A stretch of DNA of 64,000 bases from Halomonas saccharevitans. GTDB lineage: Bacteria; Pseudomonadota; Gammaproteobacteria; Pseudomonadales; Halomonadaceae. The stretch is from positions 144,293 through 208,292 of the forward strand of contig NZ_FPAQ01000001.1 in assembly GCF_900116405.1 (NCBI RefSeq). The letters are read 5' to 3'. Position numbers and translations under genes: made by a program. A model generated the notes under the pieces. The model made no database searches. It was not told the origin of the DNA and saw nothing but the letters and a program-made list of their open reading frames with translations. Shown here piece after piece: positions 17,798 through 28,664 of this stretch (position 1 is the first letter of the stretch; each line of letters starts with the position of its first letter).

Positions 17798-18325
17798 ATG
17801 TTGACCTCAAGACTCCCCGGCAGGGTCGAGCCCTACAAGCTCGCGGCCCGTGCCGAACACCTGGAAGGCCTGGTGGCACTCGCCGAGCTGGCCCGACTCG
17901 AAGACGAAGTCGGCGCCCAGGCCGGTGATGGTCAGGTGTGGCTGGATTTTGCCATCGACTCCCAAGGTCGCCGGGAGATTCGCGGCCACTTGGAAGCCGA
18001 GTTGCAGATCCCGTGCCGCCGCTGTCTCCAGCCCATGGCGCAGCGCGTCGAGAGCGATTTCCGGCTGGGGATGGTCACCAGCGACGCCCTGGCCGCGGAG
18101 CTGCCGAGCACCCATGAACCGGTGCTGGTGGAAAACGAACAGCTGAACCTGATGGCGGTGGTCGAGGATGAGATCATCCTCAGCCTGCCCCAGGTGGTTT
18201 ACCACGACGAGGCCGAGTGCCCGGTCTCGCGCGACCAGCTGACCAGCGGGGAGGCGACCGACGCGTCGGCCGACGCCCCGGCGAACCCTTTCGATGTGCT
18301 GCGGCAGATCAAGGGCAAACTCTGA
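17798..18325 (+). CDS. yceD: YceD (DUF177) family 23S rRNA accumulation protein
   Basis: A 175-residue DUF177 protein, linked in E. coli and plants to 23S rRNA/50S biogenesis. It shows the conserved ELQIPCRRCLQPM, the acidic stretch VVEDEIILSLPQV, HDEAECPVS and the C-terminal NPFDVLRQIKGKL. The start at 17798 is fixed by alignment with E. coli YceD, whose first residues match in spacing. There is no ribosome site between the promoter and ATG. Coupling with rpmF (ribosomal protein L32) and then plsX is conserved across bacteria. Confidence 0.92.
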   Translation: MLTSRLPGRVEPYKLAARAEHLEGLVALAELARLEDEVGAQAGDGQVWLDFAIDSQGRREIRGHLEAELQIPCRRCLQPMAQRVESDFRLGMVTSDALAAELPSTHEPVLVENEQLNLMAVVEDEIILSLPQVVYHDEAECPVSRDQLTSGEATDASADAPANPFDVLRQIKGKL

Positions 18326-18357
18326 TACACCCTCGTTTCACTCTGGAGTGATAACCC

Positions 18358-18528
18358 ATGGCAGTTCAACAGAACCGCAAGACCCGTTCCAAGCGCGGCA
18401 TGCGCCGTAGCCACGACGCCCTGACCTCCGCGGCCCTGTCCCAGGACAAGGAAACCGGCACCACCCACCTGCGTCACCACGTGGCGCCGGACGGCTTCTA
18501 CCGCGGTCGCAAGGTCGTCGAGGTTTAA
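18358..18528 (+). CDS. rpmF: 50S ribosomal protein L32
   Basis: A 56-residue ribosomal protein starting [19 protein letters not shown] and ending [10 protein letters not shown], an unmistakable L32. It lacks the four zinc-binding cysteines found in some bacterial L32 proteins, as in E. coli. TGGAGTGA precedes the ATG at 18358. It sits 32 bases after yceD and 38 bases before plsX, the conserved order that links ribosome and membrane lipid synthesis. Confidence 0.97.
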   Translation: MAVQQNRKTRSKRGMRRSHDALTSAALSQDKETGTTHLRHHVAPDGFYRGRKVVEV

Positions 18529-18566
18529 GACGACGGCGACGCGAGCGGTAGTGGCTGGCCGTTGAC

Positions 18567-19688
18567 GTGCGGATCGCCATCGACGCGATGGGCGGGGACC
18601 TCGGTCCCCGCCCGGTCGTAATGGGGTCTGCTCAGGCGGTCAGCGACGACCCGAATCTCGAGCTCCAGCTGTTTGGCCCTGCCGAGCGGCTTAATGACGA
18701 GATCGCCCGCCTGCCGCGGCAGCTTGCCGCGGCGGCGGTGCGTCTGCGGGTCAGCGATGCGCCCGGCGTGGTTCGTCAGGCGCAGCGTCCCAGCGAGGCG
18801 CTGCGTCACGGTGCCGGCACCAGCATGGCTCTCATGCTCGACAGCATCGCCAGTGGTGAGGCCGCGGCCGGAGTCAGCGCCGGCAATACCGGCGCCCTGA
18901 TGGCCCTTTCGCGGCGTGCCTTGGGCACGGTGGCGGGTATCCCCAGGCCGGCGATCAGCACCGCCATTCCGACCCGTGATCGGCGGCGCTGCTATCTGCT
19001 CGATCTGGGGGCCAATGTCGAGGCGAGCGCCGCACGCCTGGTGGACTTCGCCCTGATGGGCGAGGTCATGGCGCGCCACGTGGACGGCCTCGCCGCCCCG
19101 AGGGTAGCGCTGCTCAACGTCGGCGTCGAGGGCACCAAGGGTACCGCAAGCGTGCGCGAGGCGGATGCCTGGCTGCGTCAGCATCCCGGCATCACCTACC
19201 TCGGCTATGTCGAGGGTGACGGGGTCTTCAGCGGTGCCGCCGACGTGGTGGTCTGCGATGGCTTCGTCGGCAATGCGGTGCTCAAGGCCAGCGAAGGCCT
19301 GGCGCGCTTGCTGGTGGAGCGGGTGCAGGCGACCTTCGAGGCCCGCTGGAGCAGTCGGCTGGTGGGGCTGCTGGCCCGGCCGGCACTGCGACGCCTAAGG
19401 GGTGAGCTCGACCCCGTCCGCTACAATGGGGCCAGCCTGCTGGGGCTCGCCGGGATCGTGATCAAGAGTCATGGCGGCGCCGATGCCACGGGCTTTCGCT
19501 TCGCGATCCAGCGCGCCGCCAACGAAGTCAGTCGCGACTTGCCGAGTCGGCTGGCCGCTGAACTGCATCATCGACGGTCCGCTGTCGATTCGGCCGCCGT
19601 CGGTCGAGTCGAGAGCGGATCCGGTCCCGAGGGGCCGATCCTGCCGGGTGCAACCGGCATCGACGACAGTCAACAAGCGCAAAGGTGA
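18567..19688 (+). CDS. plsX: Phosphate acyltransferase PlsX
   Basis: Makes acyl-phosphate from acyl-ACP, the first step of glycerolipid synthesis with PlsY. The 373-residue protein begins [14 protein letters not shown] (GTG start at 18567) and has [41 protein letters not shown] and [13 protein letters not shown], all standard. It is 30-40 residues longer than most PlsX because of a hydrophilic C-terminal tail after about residue 335 with no recognised motif. It ends 5 bases before the fabD ATG. Confidence 0.94.
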   Translation: MRIAIDAMGGDLGPRPVVMGSAQAVSDDPNLELQLFGPAERLNDEIARLPRQLAAAAVRLRVSDAPGVVRQAQRPSEALRHGAGTSMALMLDSIASGEAAAGVSAGNTGALMALSRRALGTVAGIPRPAISTAIPTRDRRRCYLLDLGANVEASAARLVDFALMGEVMARHVDGLAAPRVALLNVGVEGTKGTASVREADAWLRQHPGITYLGYVEGDGVFSGAADVVVCDGFVGNAVLKASEGLARLLVERVQATFEARWSSRLVGLLARPALRRLRGELDPVRYNGASLLGLAGIVIKSHGGADATGFRFAIQRAANEVSRDLPSRLAAELHHRRSAVDSAAVGRVESGSGPEGPILPGATGIDDSQQAQR

Positions 19689-19693
19689 TCGAC

Positions 19694-20665
19694 ATGACAC
19701 AATCCCTTGCCCTCATCTTTCCCGGGCAGGGCTCGCAGCAGATCGGCATGCTGCGCGAGCTGGCGGAGCGCTACAGCGTGGTGCGCACCACCTTCGAGGA
19801 GGCCTCCGACGCCCTGGGATACGACCTCTGGCAAGTGGTTCAGGAAGGCCCGGCCGAGGCGCTCAACGCCACGGCCTGCACCCAGCCGGCGCTGCTCACG
19901 GCCAGCGTCTCGATCTGGCGCGTCTGGCAGGAGCTCGAGGGGCCGAGGCCCGGTGCCATGGCCGGCCACAGCCTGGGCGAGTACAGCGCCCTGGTGTGTG
20001 CCGGTGCCCTGACCTTCGCCGAAGGCGTGCGGCTCGTGAAGCTGCGCGGCGAGGCGATGCAGGCGGCCGTGCCGGTGGGCGAGGGTGCCATGGCGGCGAT
20101 CCTCGGCCTGGATGACGGTGCCGTCGAGCAGGCTTGCGCCCGCGCCGCGGACGGCGACGTCGTTGCTGCGGTCAACTACAATGCCCCCGGTCAGGTGGTC
20201 ATCGCCGGCAGCAAGGCGGCGGTCGAGCGCGCCATCGTGGCCTGCCAGGAGGCCGGGGCGAAGCGTGCCATGCCGCTGCCCGTGTCGGTACCCTCCCACT
20301 GTGACCTGATGCGTCCGGCCGCCGAGCGGCTGGCCGCGGCCATGGAGGAGATTGAGCTGCGCTCGCCGCGCTACACGGTCTATCAGAACGTGGATGCCCA
20401 GGCGCATGCCGACGTGGAGACCCTGCGCACCCGGCTGATCGAGCAGCTCTATCAGCCGGTACGCTGGACCTCATGCGTCGAGGCCATGACCGGTCAGGGC
20501 GCCGAGGTGCTCATCGAGTGCGGGCCCGGCAAGGTACTCACCGGCCTCAACAAGCGCATTGCAAAGGGCAGCAAGGGGCTGGCGGTCAATGATCCGGACA
20601 GCCTCACCGCGGCCCTCGAGCTGGCCAGGGAAGCCGCCGGCCAGTCGCCGTCGGCCAATGGCTGA
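19694..20665 (+). CDS. fabD: Malonyl-CoA:ACP transacylase
   Basis: Transfers malonyl from CoA to acyl carrier protein in fatty acid synthesis. The 323-residue protein begins MTQSLALIFPGQGSQ and has the nucleophile Ser93 in GHSLGEYSALV and the catalytic His202 in PSHCDLM. The ATG at 19694 is preferred over GTG 19685 (which overlaps the plsX stop) because AAGGTGA lies at the right distance and the family starts there. It is part of the plsX-fabD-fabG-acpP-fabF cluster. Confidence 0.95.
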   Translation: MTQSLALIFPGQGSQQIGMLRELAERYSVVRTTFEEASDALGYDLWQVVQEGPAEALNATACTQPALLTASVSIWRVWQELEGPRPGAMAGHSLGEYSALVCAGALTFAEGVRLVKLRGEAMQAAVPVGEGAMAAILGLDDGAVEQACARAADGDVVAAVNYNAPGQVVIAGSKAAVERAIVACQEAGAKRAMPLPVSVPSHCDLMRPAAERLAAAMEEIELRSPRYTVYQNVDAQAHADVETLRTRLIEQLYQPVRWTSCVEAMTGQGAEVLIECGPGKVLTGLNKRIAKGSKGLAVNDPDSLTAALELAREAAGQSPSANG

Positions 20666-20695
20666 TTCATCTTCAGGACGTAGACGGAAGAGACC

Positions 20696-21439
20696 ATGAC
20701 AACCGAGCGTAGAGTCGCCCTGATCACCGGGGCCAGTCGCGGCATCGGCCGCGCCACCGCCCATGAGCTGGGGCGCCAGGGTCGCATCGTGATCGGCACC
20801 GCCACCAGCGATGCCGGCGCCGAACGGATCGACGCCGATCTCGCCGCGGCGGGCATCGAGGGGGGCGGCCGCAAGCTGGACGTCACCGACCAGGCCAGCG
20901 TCGACGCCCTGATCAAGGCGATCACCGAGGAGTTCGGGGCGCCCACCATCCTGGTCAACAACGCCGGCATTACCCGCGATAACCTGCTGATGCGCATGAA
21001 GGAGGACGAGTGGGATTCGGTGATCGACACCAATCTCAAGTCCGTCTATCGCGTCAGCAAGGCGTGCCTGCGCGGCATGACTCGGGCGCGTTTCGGGCGC
21101 ATCGTCTCGATCAGCTCGGTGGTGGCCACCATGGGCAACCTGGGGCAGACCAACTATGCTGCCGCCAAGGCCGGCATGGAGGGCTTCACTCGAGCGCTGG
21201 CCCGTGAGGTCGCCTCGCGCGCCATCACCGTCAATGCGGTGGCGCCGGGCTTCATTGCCACCGACATGACCGAGGCGCTGCCCGAAGAGCAGCACAAGAT
21301 GCTGCTCGGCCAGATTCCCCTTTCTCGGCTCGGTGATCCCGAGGAGATCGCGGCGGCGGTGGGCTTCCTGACCGGCGAGACGTCGGGCTACATCACCGGC
21401 GAAACCCTGCATGTCAACGGTGGCATGAACATGCGTTGA
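20696..21439 (+). CDS. fabG: 3-oxoacyl-ACP reductase FabG
   Basis: NADPH-dependent reduction of 3-ketoacyl-ACP in the elongation cycle. The 247-residue short-chain dehydrogenase has the cofactor motif TGASRGIGRA (11-20), NNAG (88-91), catalytic Ser140/141, Tyr154 and Lys158 (SISSVV...NYAAAK), and ends with NGGMNMR as in FabG. Length is standard. It lies 30 bases after fabD and 130 bases before acpP, which seems to have its own promoter. Confidence 0.95.
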   Translation: MTTERRVALITGASRGIGRATAHELGRQGRIVIGTATSDAGAERIDADLAAAGIEGGGRKLDVTDQASVDALIKAITEEFGAPTILVNNAGITRDNLLMRMKEDEWDSVIDTNLKSVYRVSKACLRGMTRARFGRIVSISSVVATMGNLGQTNYAAAKAGMEGFTRALAREVASRAITVNAVAPGFIATDMTEALPEEQHKMLLGQIPLSRLGDPEEIAAAVGFLTGETSGYITGETLHVNGGMNMR

Positions 21440-21458
21440 AGCCTTCAGGGGGAGGCGG

Positions 21459-21487
21459 TTGCGCCGACCCCGGGGCGTCTATAAACT
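21459..21487 (+). promoter_or_regulatory. Candidate promoter for acpP
   Basis: TTGCGC (21459-21464) and an A/T-rich -10 region TATAAACT (21480-21487) lie in the fabG-acpP gap. The spacer is 15 or 17 nt depending on which hexamer is used. acpP commonly has a separate promoter because much more of the protein is needed. Confidence 0.45.
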
Positions 21488-21569
21488 ACGCCGCAGCTTC
21501 CGGCTAGCGGATCTGGATCTTTAACGGCTGGTTTCCGAACGGCCAATGTGAACGACTGGAGTAGTCATA

Positions 21570-21803
21570 ATGAGCACCATCGAAGAGCGCGTTAAGAAGG
21601 TTGTGGCTGAGCGTCTGAACGTCAAGGAAGAAGACATCCAGAACTCCTCTTCCTTCACCGAAGACCTCGGCGCGGATTCCCTGGACACCGTCGAGCTGGT
21701 GATGGCGCTCGAAGAAGAATTCGATACCGAGATTCCCGACGAGGAAGCCGAGAAGATCACCACCGTTCAGGAAGCCATCGACTACGTTAACGCCCACCAG
21801 TAA
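21570..21803 (+). CDS. acpP: Acyl carrier protein
   Basis: A 77-residue acidic carrier of growing fatty acyl chains. The phosphopantetheine attachment site is Ser37 in [20 protein letters not shown], an exact match to bacterial ACPs. GGAGTAG precedes the ATG. Codon use is strongly biased (GAA, GAG, AAG, CTG, GTT), and the GC content is lower than the neighbours, as expected for a very highly expressed protein. A strong hairpin follows. Confidence 0.98.
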   Translation: MSTIEERVKKVVAERLNVKEEDIQNSSSFTEDLGADSLDTVELVMALEEEFDTEIPDEEAEKITTVQEAIDYVNAHQ

Positions 21804-21851
21804 GGTGGCGGTCGATACCGCTTTTTGAAGCGTCCGGGGCCGTGCCCCGAG

Positions 21852-21883
21852 GAGAGCCGTCCTGCCGTGGCAGGACGGCTCTC
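21852..21883 (+). terminator. Hairpin terminator after acpP
   Basis: Fifteen-base perfect arms (21852-21866 and 21869-21883), GAGAGCCGTCCTGCC and its complement, two bases apart. No T-run follows, so it may also act as a stabilising 3' end. fabF then has its own -10 element. Confidence 0.6.
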
Positions 21884-21936
21884 GTGCTATGCGCGTAGGG
21901 AACTTGCCGATCCCGCACAGGTCGGGGAGACTCGGG

Positions 21937-21942
21937 TATAAT
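21937..21942 (+). promoter_or_regulatory. Perfect -10 TATAAT upstream of fabF
   Basis: TATAAT at 21937-21942 is 60 bases before the fabF ATG and just after the acpP hairpin. No good -35 lies 16-18 bases upstream; TTGCCG at 21904 is too far. This suggests that fabF is transcribed separately from acpP. Confidence 0.5.
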
Positions 21943-22001
21943 GCGCGCAATGACGATCCCGCGATGGGGTCGTGTCACCAAGGTTGTCTGGAGGAAAGCT
22001 G

Positions 22002-23240
22002 ATGGCTCGTAGAAGGGTTGTGGTGACCGGGCTCGGTCTGGTCACGCCGGTGGGAAATACCGTCAAGGAGAGCTGGGCCAATATCCTGGCCGGCAAGAGC
22101 GGTGTCGCCCCCATCGAACACTTCGATGTCAGCGCCTTCAATACGCGCTTCGGCGGTTCGGTGAAGGACTTCGACATCAGTCCTTATCTCAATCCCAAGG
22201 ACGCCCGCAAGATGGACCTGTTCATCCAGTACGGCATGGCGGCGGGCGGCCAGGCGATCGCCGATGCGGGGATCGAGTGCACCGAAGAGAACGCCGATCG
22301 TATCGGCGTGGCCATCGGCTCGGGGATCGGCGGCCTGCCGATGATCGAGAACAACCACAACGCCCTCAACAAGGGCGGGGCGCGCCGGATCTCGCCGTTC
22401 TTCGTGCCGGGCTCGATCATCAACATGATTTCCGGCAACCTGGCGATCCAGCATGGCTTCCGCGGCCCCAATATCGCCATTACCACCGCCTGCACGACCG
22501 GTACGCACAACATCGGCTACAGCGCGCGCACCATCGCCTATGGCGACGCCGACGTGATGGTCTGTGGCGGCGCCGAGATGGCGACCACCCCGCTGGGCCT
22601 CGGCGGCTTCTCGGCGGCCCGCGCGCTGTCCACCCGCAACGACGATCCCGAGGCGGCGAGCCGCCCCTGGGATCGGGATCGCGACGGCTTCGTGCTCTCC
22701 GATGGCGCCGGGGTGATCGTGCTCGAGGAGTACGAGCAGGCGAAGGCCCGTGGAGCGACCATCTACGCCGAGCTCACCGGTTTCGGCATGAGTGACGACG
22801 CCTATCACATGACGGCGCCGCCGGAAGATGGCCGCGGCGCGGCTCGTTCGATGAGCAACGCCATCCAGGATGCCGGCATCGACCCTGCCGCCGTCGACTA
22901 CATCAACGCTCACGGTACTTCGACCGCGGCCGGAGATCTGGCCGAGAGTCGCGCCGTCGAGTCCGTGATGGGCGAGGCCGCCCGGTCGGTGGCGGTCAGC
23001 TCCACCAAGTCGATGATCGGTCACCTGCTGGGCGCGGCCGGCGCCGTGGAGGCGGTGTTCAGCATCCTGGCGATCCGCGACCAGGTGGCGCCGCCGACCA
23101 TCAATCTGGACAATCCCCAGGAAGGCTGCAATCTCGACTACGTACCGCACACCGCGCGCGAGATGAAGATTGACGTCAGCCTGTCCAATTCCTTCGGCTT
23201 CGGTGGCACCAACGGCACGCTGCTCTTCAGCAAGGTCTGA
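22002..23240 (+). CDS. fabF: 3-oxoacyl-ACP synthase II
   Basis: Condenses malonyl-ACP with acyl-ACP and is needed for cis-vaccenate formation. The 412-residue protein has the active-site Cys164 in [10 protein letters not shown], the two catalytic histidines in [11 protein letters not shown] (about 304) and [15 protein letters not shown] (about 340), and the end [15 protein letters not shown]. The ATG at 22002 follows GGAGGAAAG. Length is the same as for E. coli FabF (413). It is followed by pabC as in many gammaproteobacteria. Confidence 0.96.
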   Translation: MARRRVVVTGLGLVTPVGNTVKESWANILAGKSGVAPIEHFDVSAFNTRFGGSVKDFDISPYLNPKDARKMDLFIQYGMAAGGQAIADAGIECTEENADRIGVAIGSGIGGLPMIENNHNALNKGGARRISPFFVPGSIINMISGNLAIQHGFRGPNIAITTACTTGTHNIGYSARTIAYGDADVMVCGGAEMATTPLGLGGFSAARALSTRNDDPEAASRPWDRDRDGFVLSDGAGVIVLEEYEQAKARGATIYAELTGFGMSDDAYHMTAPPEDGRGAARSMSNAIQDAGIDPAAVDYINAHGTSTAAGDLAESRAVESVMGEAARSVAVSSTKSMIGHLLGAAGAVEAVFSILAIRDQVAPPTINLDNPQEGCNLDYVPHTAREMKIDVSLSNSFGFGGTNGTLLFSKV

Positions 23241-23271
23241 GCCGCGGCCCATGGCGGTGGCAGAGGCGGGA

Positions 23272-24072
23272 ATGAGCGACTGGCCGTTGGAGGATCGTGG
23301 CGTCGCCTATGGGGACGGTCTCTTCGAGACCGTCCTCGTGCGTGATGGTACGCCGCTGCTGTGGGAGCAGCATCTGGCGCGCCTCGCTCGAGGCTGTCGG
23401 GTGCTGGGGATGCCGCTGCCCGCCCGGGAGCATCTGGAGGCGCCGCTGGTCGAGGCCGGCGAGGGGCTTTCGGTTCTTAAACTGATCCTGACCCGCGGTA
23501 GCGGCGGTCGGGGCTATGCGCTCCCCGAGACTCTCGAGCCCCGGCTGCGCTGGCGACTCGACCCGTTCGCGCCCAGCGCCCAGCGCTGGCGGCACGGCGT
23601 GCGGGTGCGCCACTGCCGGCTGCGCCTGGGCATCCAGCCCCTGCTCGCCGGCCTCAAACACCTCAATCGCCTCGAGAACGTCCTGGCCCGCGCCGAGTGG
23701 ACGAACGCCGACACGGCCGAGGGCCTGCTTTGTGACGCCGAGGGGCGGCTGGTGGAGGCCACCTGCATGAACCTCTTCTGGCAGCGCGACGGCGTCCTCG
23801 AGACGCCCCGGCTCGATCGCTGCGGCGTGGCCGGCACCCTGCGCGTGACGCTGCTCGAACGGGCGCCGATCCGGGAGGTCGACGCCGCGCCCGAGACGCT
23901 GGAGCGGGTCGAGGCGCTGTGGCTCGGCAACTCGCTGCAGGGGCTCTGGCCGGTGGCGAGGCTCGACGATGCCGAGGGCAATCCCCTGCGCCACTGGCGG
24001 GTCGGGCCGAGCCATCGCCCCCTGCAGGCCCTGGCCCACGAGGCGCTGGGCTACCCCGCTATTACCCCATGA
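23272..24072 (+). CDS. pabC: Aminodeoxychorismate lyase
   Basis: PLP enzyme that splits 4-amino-4-deoxychorismate to p-aminobenzoate and pyruvate for folate. The 266-residue class IV aminotransferase-fold protein has DRGVAYGDGLFET near its start, the PLP lysine in GLKHLNRLENV (Lys129), and CDAEGRLVEATCMNLFW. Start 23272 is chosen because AGAGG lies 5 bases upstream; an earlier ATG (23251) has no ribosome site. The fabF-pabC-mltG-tmk-holB order is conserved and fixes the identity over other class IV enzymes. Confidence 0.9.
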   Translation: MSDWPLEDRGVAYGDGLFETVLVRDGTPLLWEQHLARLARGCRVLGMPLPAREHLEAPLVEAGEGLSVLKLILTRGSGGRGYALPETLEPRLRWRLDPFAPSAQRWRHGVRVRHCRLRLGIQPLLAGLKHLNRLENVLARAEWTNADTAEGLLCDAEGRLVEATCMNLFWQRDGVLETPRLDRCGVAGTLRVTLLERAPIREVDAAPETLERVEALWLGNSLQGLWPVARLDDAEGNPLRHWRVGPSHRPLQALAHEALGYPAITP

Positions 24073-24106
24073 ACGAGCGAGTCGTGATGACGGAACGAGG
24101 ACACGC

Positions 24107-26776
<2,670 letters not shown>

Positions 26777-26826
26777 CGCGCCGCGACGATCCTGACTCGC
26801 GGTGACGCTTCGCAAAGGGAGACACC

Positions 26827-27162
26827 ATGGCCGCACAGAAGGCACTTTCGCTGACCATCCAGGATGTCCCGACCCTGCTTTCGGCCTACATGCCTGTGCT
26901 CGAGCGCGGCGGCATCTTCGTGCCCACCCGTGAGCGCTACGCGCTGGGCCAGGAGGTCTTCCTGCTGCTCATGCTGCCCGGCGATGATGAGCGGGTGCCG
27001 GTCACCGGCCAGGTGGTGTGGGTCTCGCCCGAAGGCGTGGCCGGCCGCCGAGTCCCCGGGATTGGCATCCACTTCAGCCCCGAGGATCAGGCCGTGCGCG
27101 ATCGCATCGAGACGCTGTTGGCCGGCCAGCTGGACAAGGGCGCGCCGACCTACACCCTGTGA
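26827..27162 (+). CDS. pilZ: Type IV pilus PilZ-domain protein
   Basis: A 111-residue protein of the original PilZ type (as in Pseudomonas and Xanthomonas): QDVPTLLSAYMPVLERGGIFVPT, then GQVVWVSPEGVAGRRVPGIGIHF. The RxxxR and DxSxxG motifs that bind cyclic di-GMP are not present, as in other PilZ orthologues, which act through protein contacts (PilB, FimX) in pilus assembly. AAAGGGAGA precedes the ATG. Position between holB and tatD is conserved. No other pilus genes are in the window. Confidence 0.9.
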   Translation: MAAQKALSLTIQDVPTLLSAYMPVLERGGIFVPTRERYALGQEVFLLLMLPGDDERVPVTGQVVWVSPEGVAGRRVPGIGIHFSPEDQAVRDRIETLLAGQLDKGAPTYTL

Positions 27163-27218
27163 CGGACCCCGCCTGTCCGCCCGTCTGAACCCACTCTGCC
27201 ATTTCGGAAGTTCCTCGC

Positions 27219-28064
27219 ATGTTCGTCGACTCCCATTGCCATCTCGACCGCCTCGATCCCGGCACGCACCATGGCGATCTCGCCGCCGCTCTCGAGGCCG
27301 CTCGCGCTCGTGACGTCTGCCAGTTCCTGGCCATCGCCGTGACCCTGGAGGACCTGCCGACCCTGGCCGAGATCAGTCGTGCTCACGACGACGTGGTGAT
27401 CTCGGCCGGCATCCACCCCTTGCAGTCGCTCGAGGCGGAGCCCGACGTGGCGGCGATCATCGAGTCGGCCGAGCGCTTCGGTGCCGTGGCCATCGGCGAG
27501 TGCGGGCTGGACTATCACTACCTCGACAAGTCCCCCGACTCGGTGCCCTCCCGGGAGGTGCAGCTCGAGCGCTTCCGTCGCCAGCTGATCGCCGCCCGCG
27601 AGCTCGAACTGCCGGTGATCATCCACACCCGCGAAGCCCGCGAGGACACCCTGGCGCTGATCCGCGAGCACGTCGATCCGGCGGTGGGCGGGGTGCTGCA
27701 CTGTTTCACCGAGGACCTCGACATGGCCCGGGAAGCGGTGCGCCACGGCTTCTACATCTCGCTGTCCGGCATCGTCACCTTCCGCAACGCCGAGTCGCTG
27801 CGAGAGGTGGCCCGGCGCGTGCCGCTGGACCGGCTGCTGATCGAGACCGACAGCCCCTACCTGGCCCCGGTGCCGCACCGCGGCAAGCCCAACGAGCCGG
27901 CCTGGGTGGTCGAGGTCGCCGAGTGCATCGCCGAGGCGCGGGGCATCAGCATCGAGGAGCTCGCCGCCCAGACCACCGCCAACTTCTACCACCTGTTCCG
28001 CGCGGCGGCCCCCGAGGCGCCGGCGGGCGTCCGCGACGCCCTGTCCCGCGCCGGGCTGGTCTAG
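27219..28064 (+). CDS. TatD-family metal-dependent hydrolase
   Basis: A 281-residue TIM-barrel deoxyribonuclease-like protein. Metal ligands are visible in DSHCHLD (residues 4-10), the glutamate in IGECGLDY, IHTREA, LHCFTED, and the aspartate in LIETDSPYLAP. It is of the YcfH type that follows holB-pilZ in many species, rather than TatD itself. Activity is probably 3'-5' exonuclease or peptide deacylation; the physiological substrate is unknown. It begins 57 bases after pilZ. Confidence 0.9.
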   Translation: MFVDSHCHLDRLDPGTHHGDLAAALEAARARDVCQFLAIAVTLEDLPTLAEISRAHDDVVISAGIHPLQSLEAEPDVAAIIESAERFGAVAIGECGLDYHYLDKSPDSVPSREVQLERFRRQLIAARELELPVIIHTREAREDTLALIREHVDPAVGGVLHCFTEDLDMAREAVRHGFYISLSGIVTFRNAESLREVARRVPLDRLLIETDSPYLAPVPHRGKPNEPAWVVEVAECIAEARGISIEELAAQTTANFYHLFRAAAPEAPAGVRDALSRAGLV

Positions 28065-28094
28065 GCCGAGACGCCACCGACGGAGGCCGTTGCC

Positions 28095-28664
28095 ATGACC
28101 CTCGATCCCCTGCTGGCACAGATCGAGCCCCACGGCGAGATTCCCCCCGTGGATCGCTGGCACCCCGCGCAGCGCGGCGTGATGGACCTCACCATCGCCG
28201 CCGACGGGCGCTGGCTCCACGAGGGCACGGCCATCGCGCGACCGCGCCTGGTGCGCCTGCTGTCGACCATCCTGCGCCGCGAGGCCGAGGGCGACTACTG
28301 GCTGGTCACGCCGGCCGAGATGCAGCGCATCCGCGTCGAGGATCGTCCCTTTCTGATCGTCGATGCCGAGCTCGAGGCGGGCGACTGGTGGCTCATCACT
28401 AACGTCGGCGATCGAGTACGCCTCGACGAGGAATGCCGGCTGACCCTCAGCGAGACGCCGGCCGGGGAGACGATCCCCGAGGTGCCGATCCGCTTCGGCC
28501 TCGCGGCCCGCCTGGGGCGCAACGTCTACTACCGGCTCGTCGAGCAGGCCGAGACCCGGGAGGGCGAGGAGGGCGCCCTCGAGCTGGGGCTGACCAGCGC
28601 CGGGACATGGCAGCCGCTCGGCCGACTCGAGGCGAACGAGCGCCGGGGCGGCGACGGCCGATGA
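28095..28664 (+). CDS. DUF1285 domain protein
   Basis: A 189-residue protein with the DUF1285 pattern: PPVDRWHPAQRGVMDLTI, RWLHEGTAIARPRLVRLLS, ILRREAEGDYWLVTPAE, and VEDRPFLIVDAE. No catalytic motif, signal peptide or membrane segment is seen. Function is unknown. It starts 31 bases after the TatD gene and overlaps the helicase start as ATGA, so its product is made together with the helicase. Confidence 0.82.
   Translation: MTLDPLLAQIEPHGEIPPVDRWHPAQRGVMDLTIAADGRWLHEGTAIARPRLVRLLSTILRREAEGDYWLVTPAEMQRIRVEDRPFLIVDAELEAGDWWLITNVGDRVRLDEECRLTLSETPAGETIPEVPIRFGLAARLGRNVYYRLVEQAETREGEEGALELGLTSAGTWQPLGRLEANERRGGDGR

Noticed and set aside
21975-23252. A 425-codon minus-strand frame opposite fabF
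   Set aside because: Shadow of fabF: His/Arg/Gly-rich composition and no domain.
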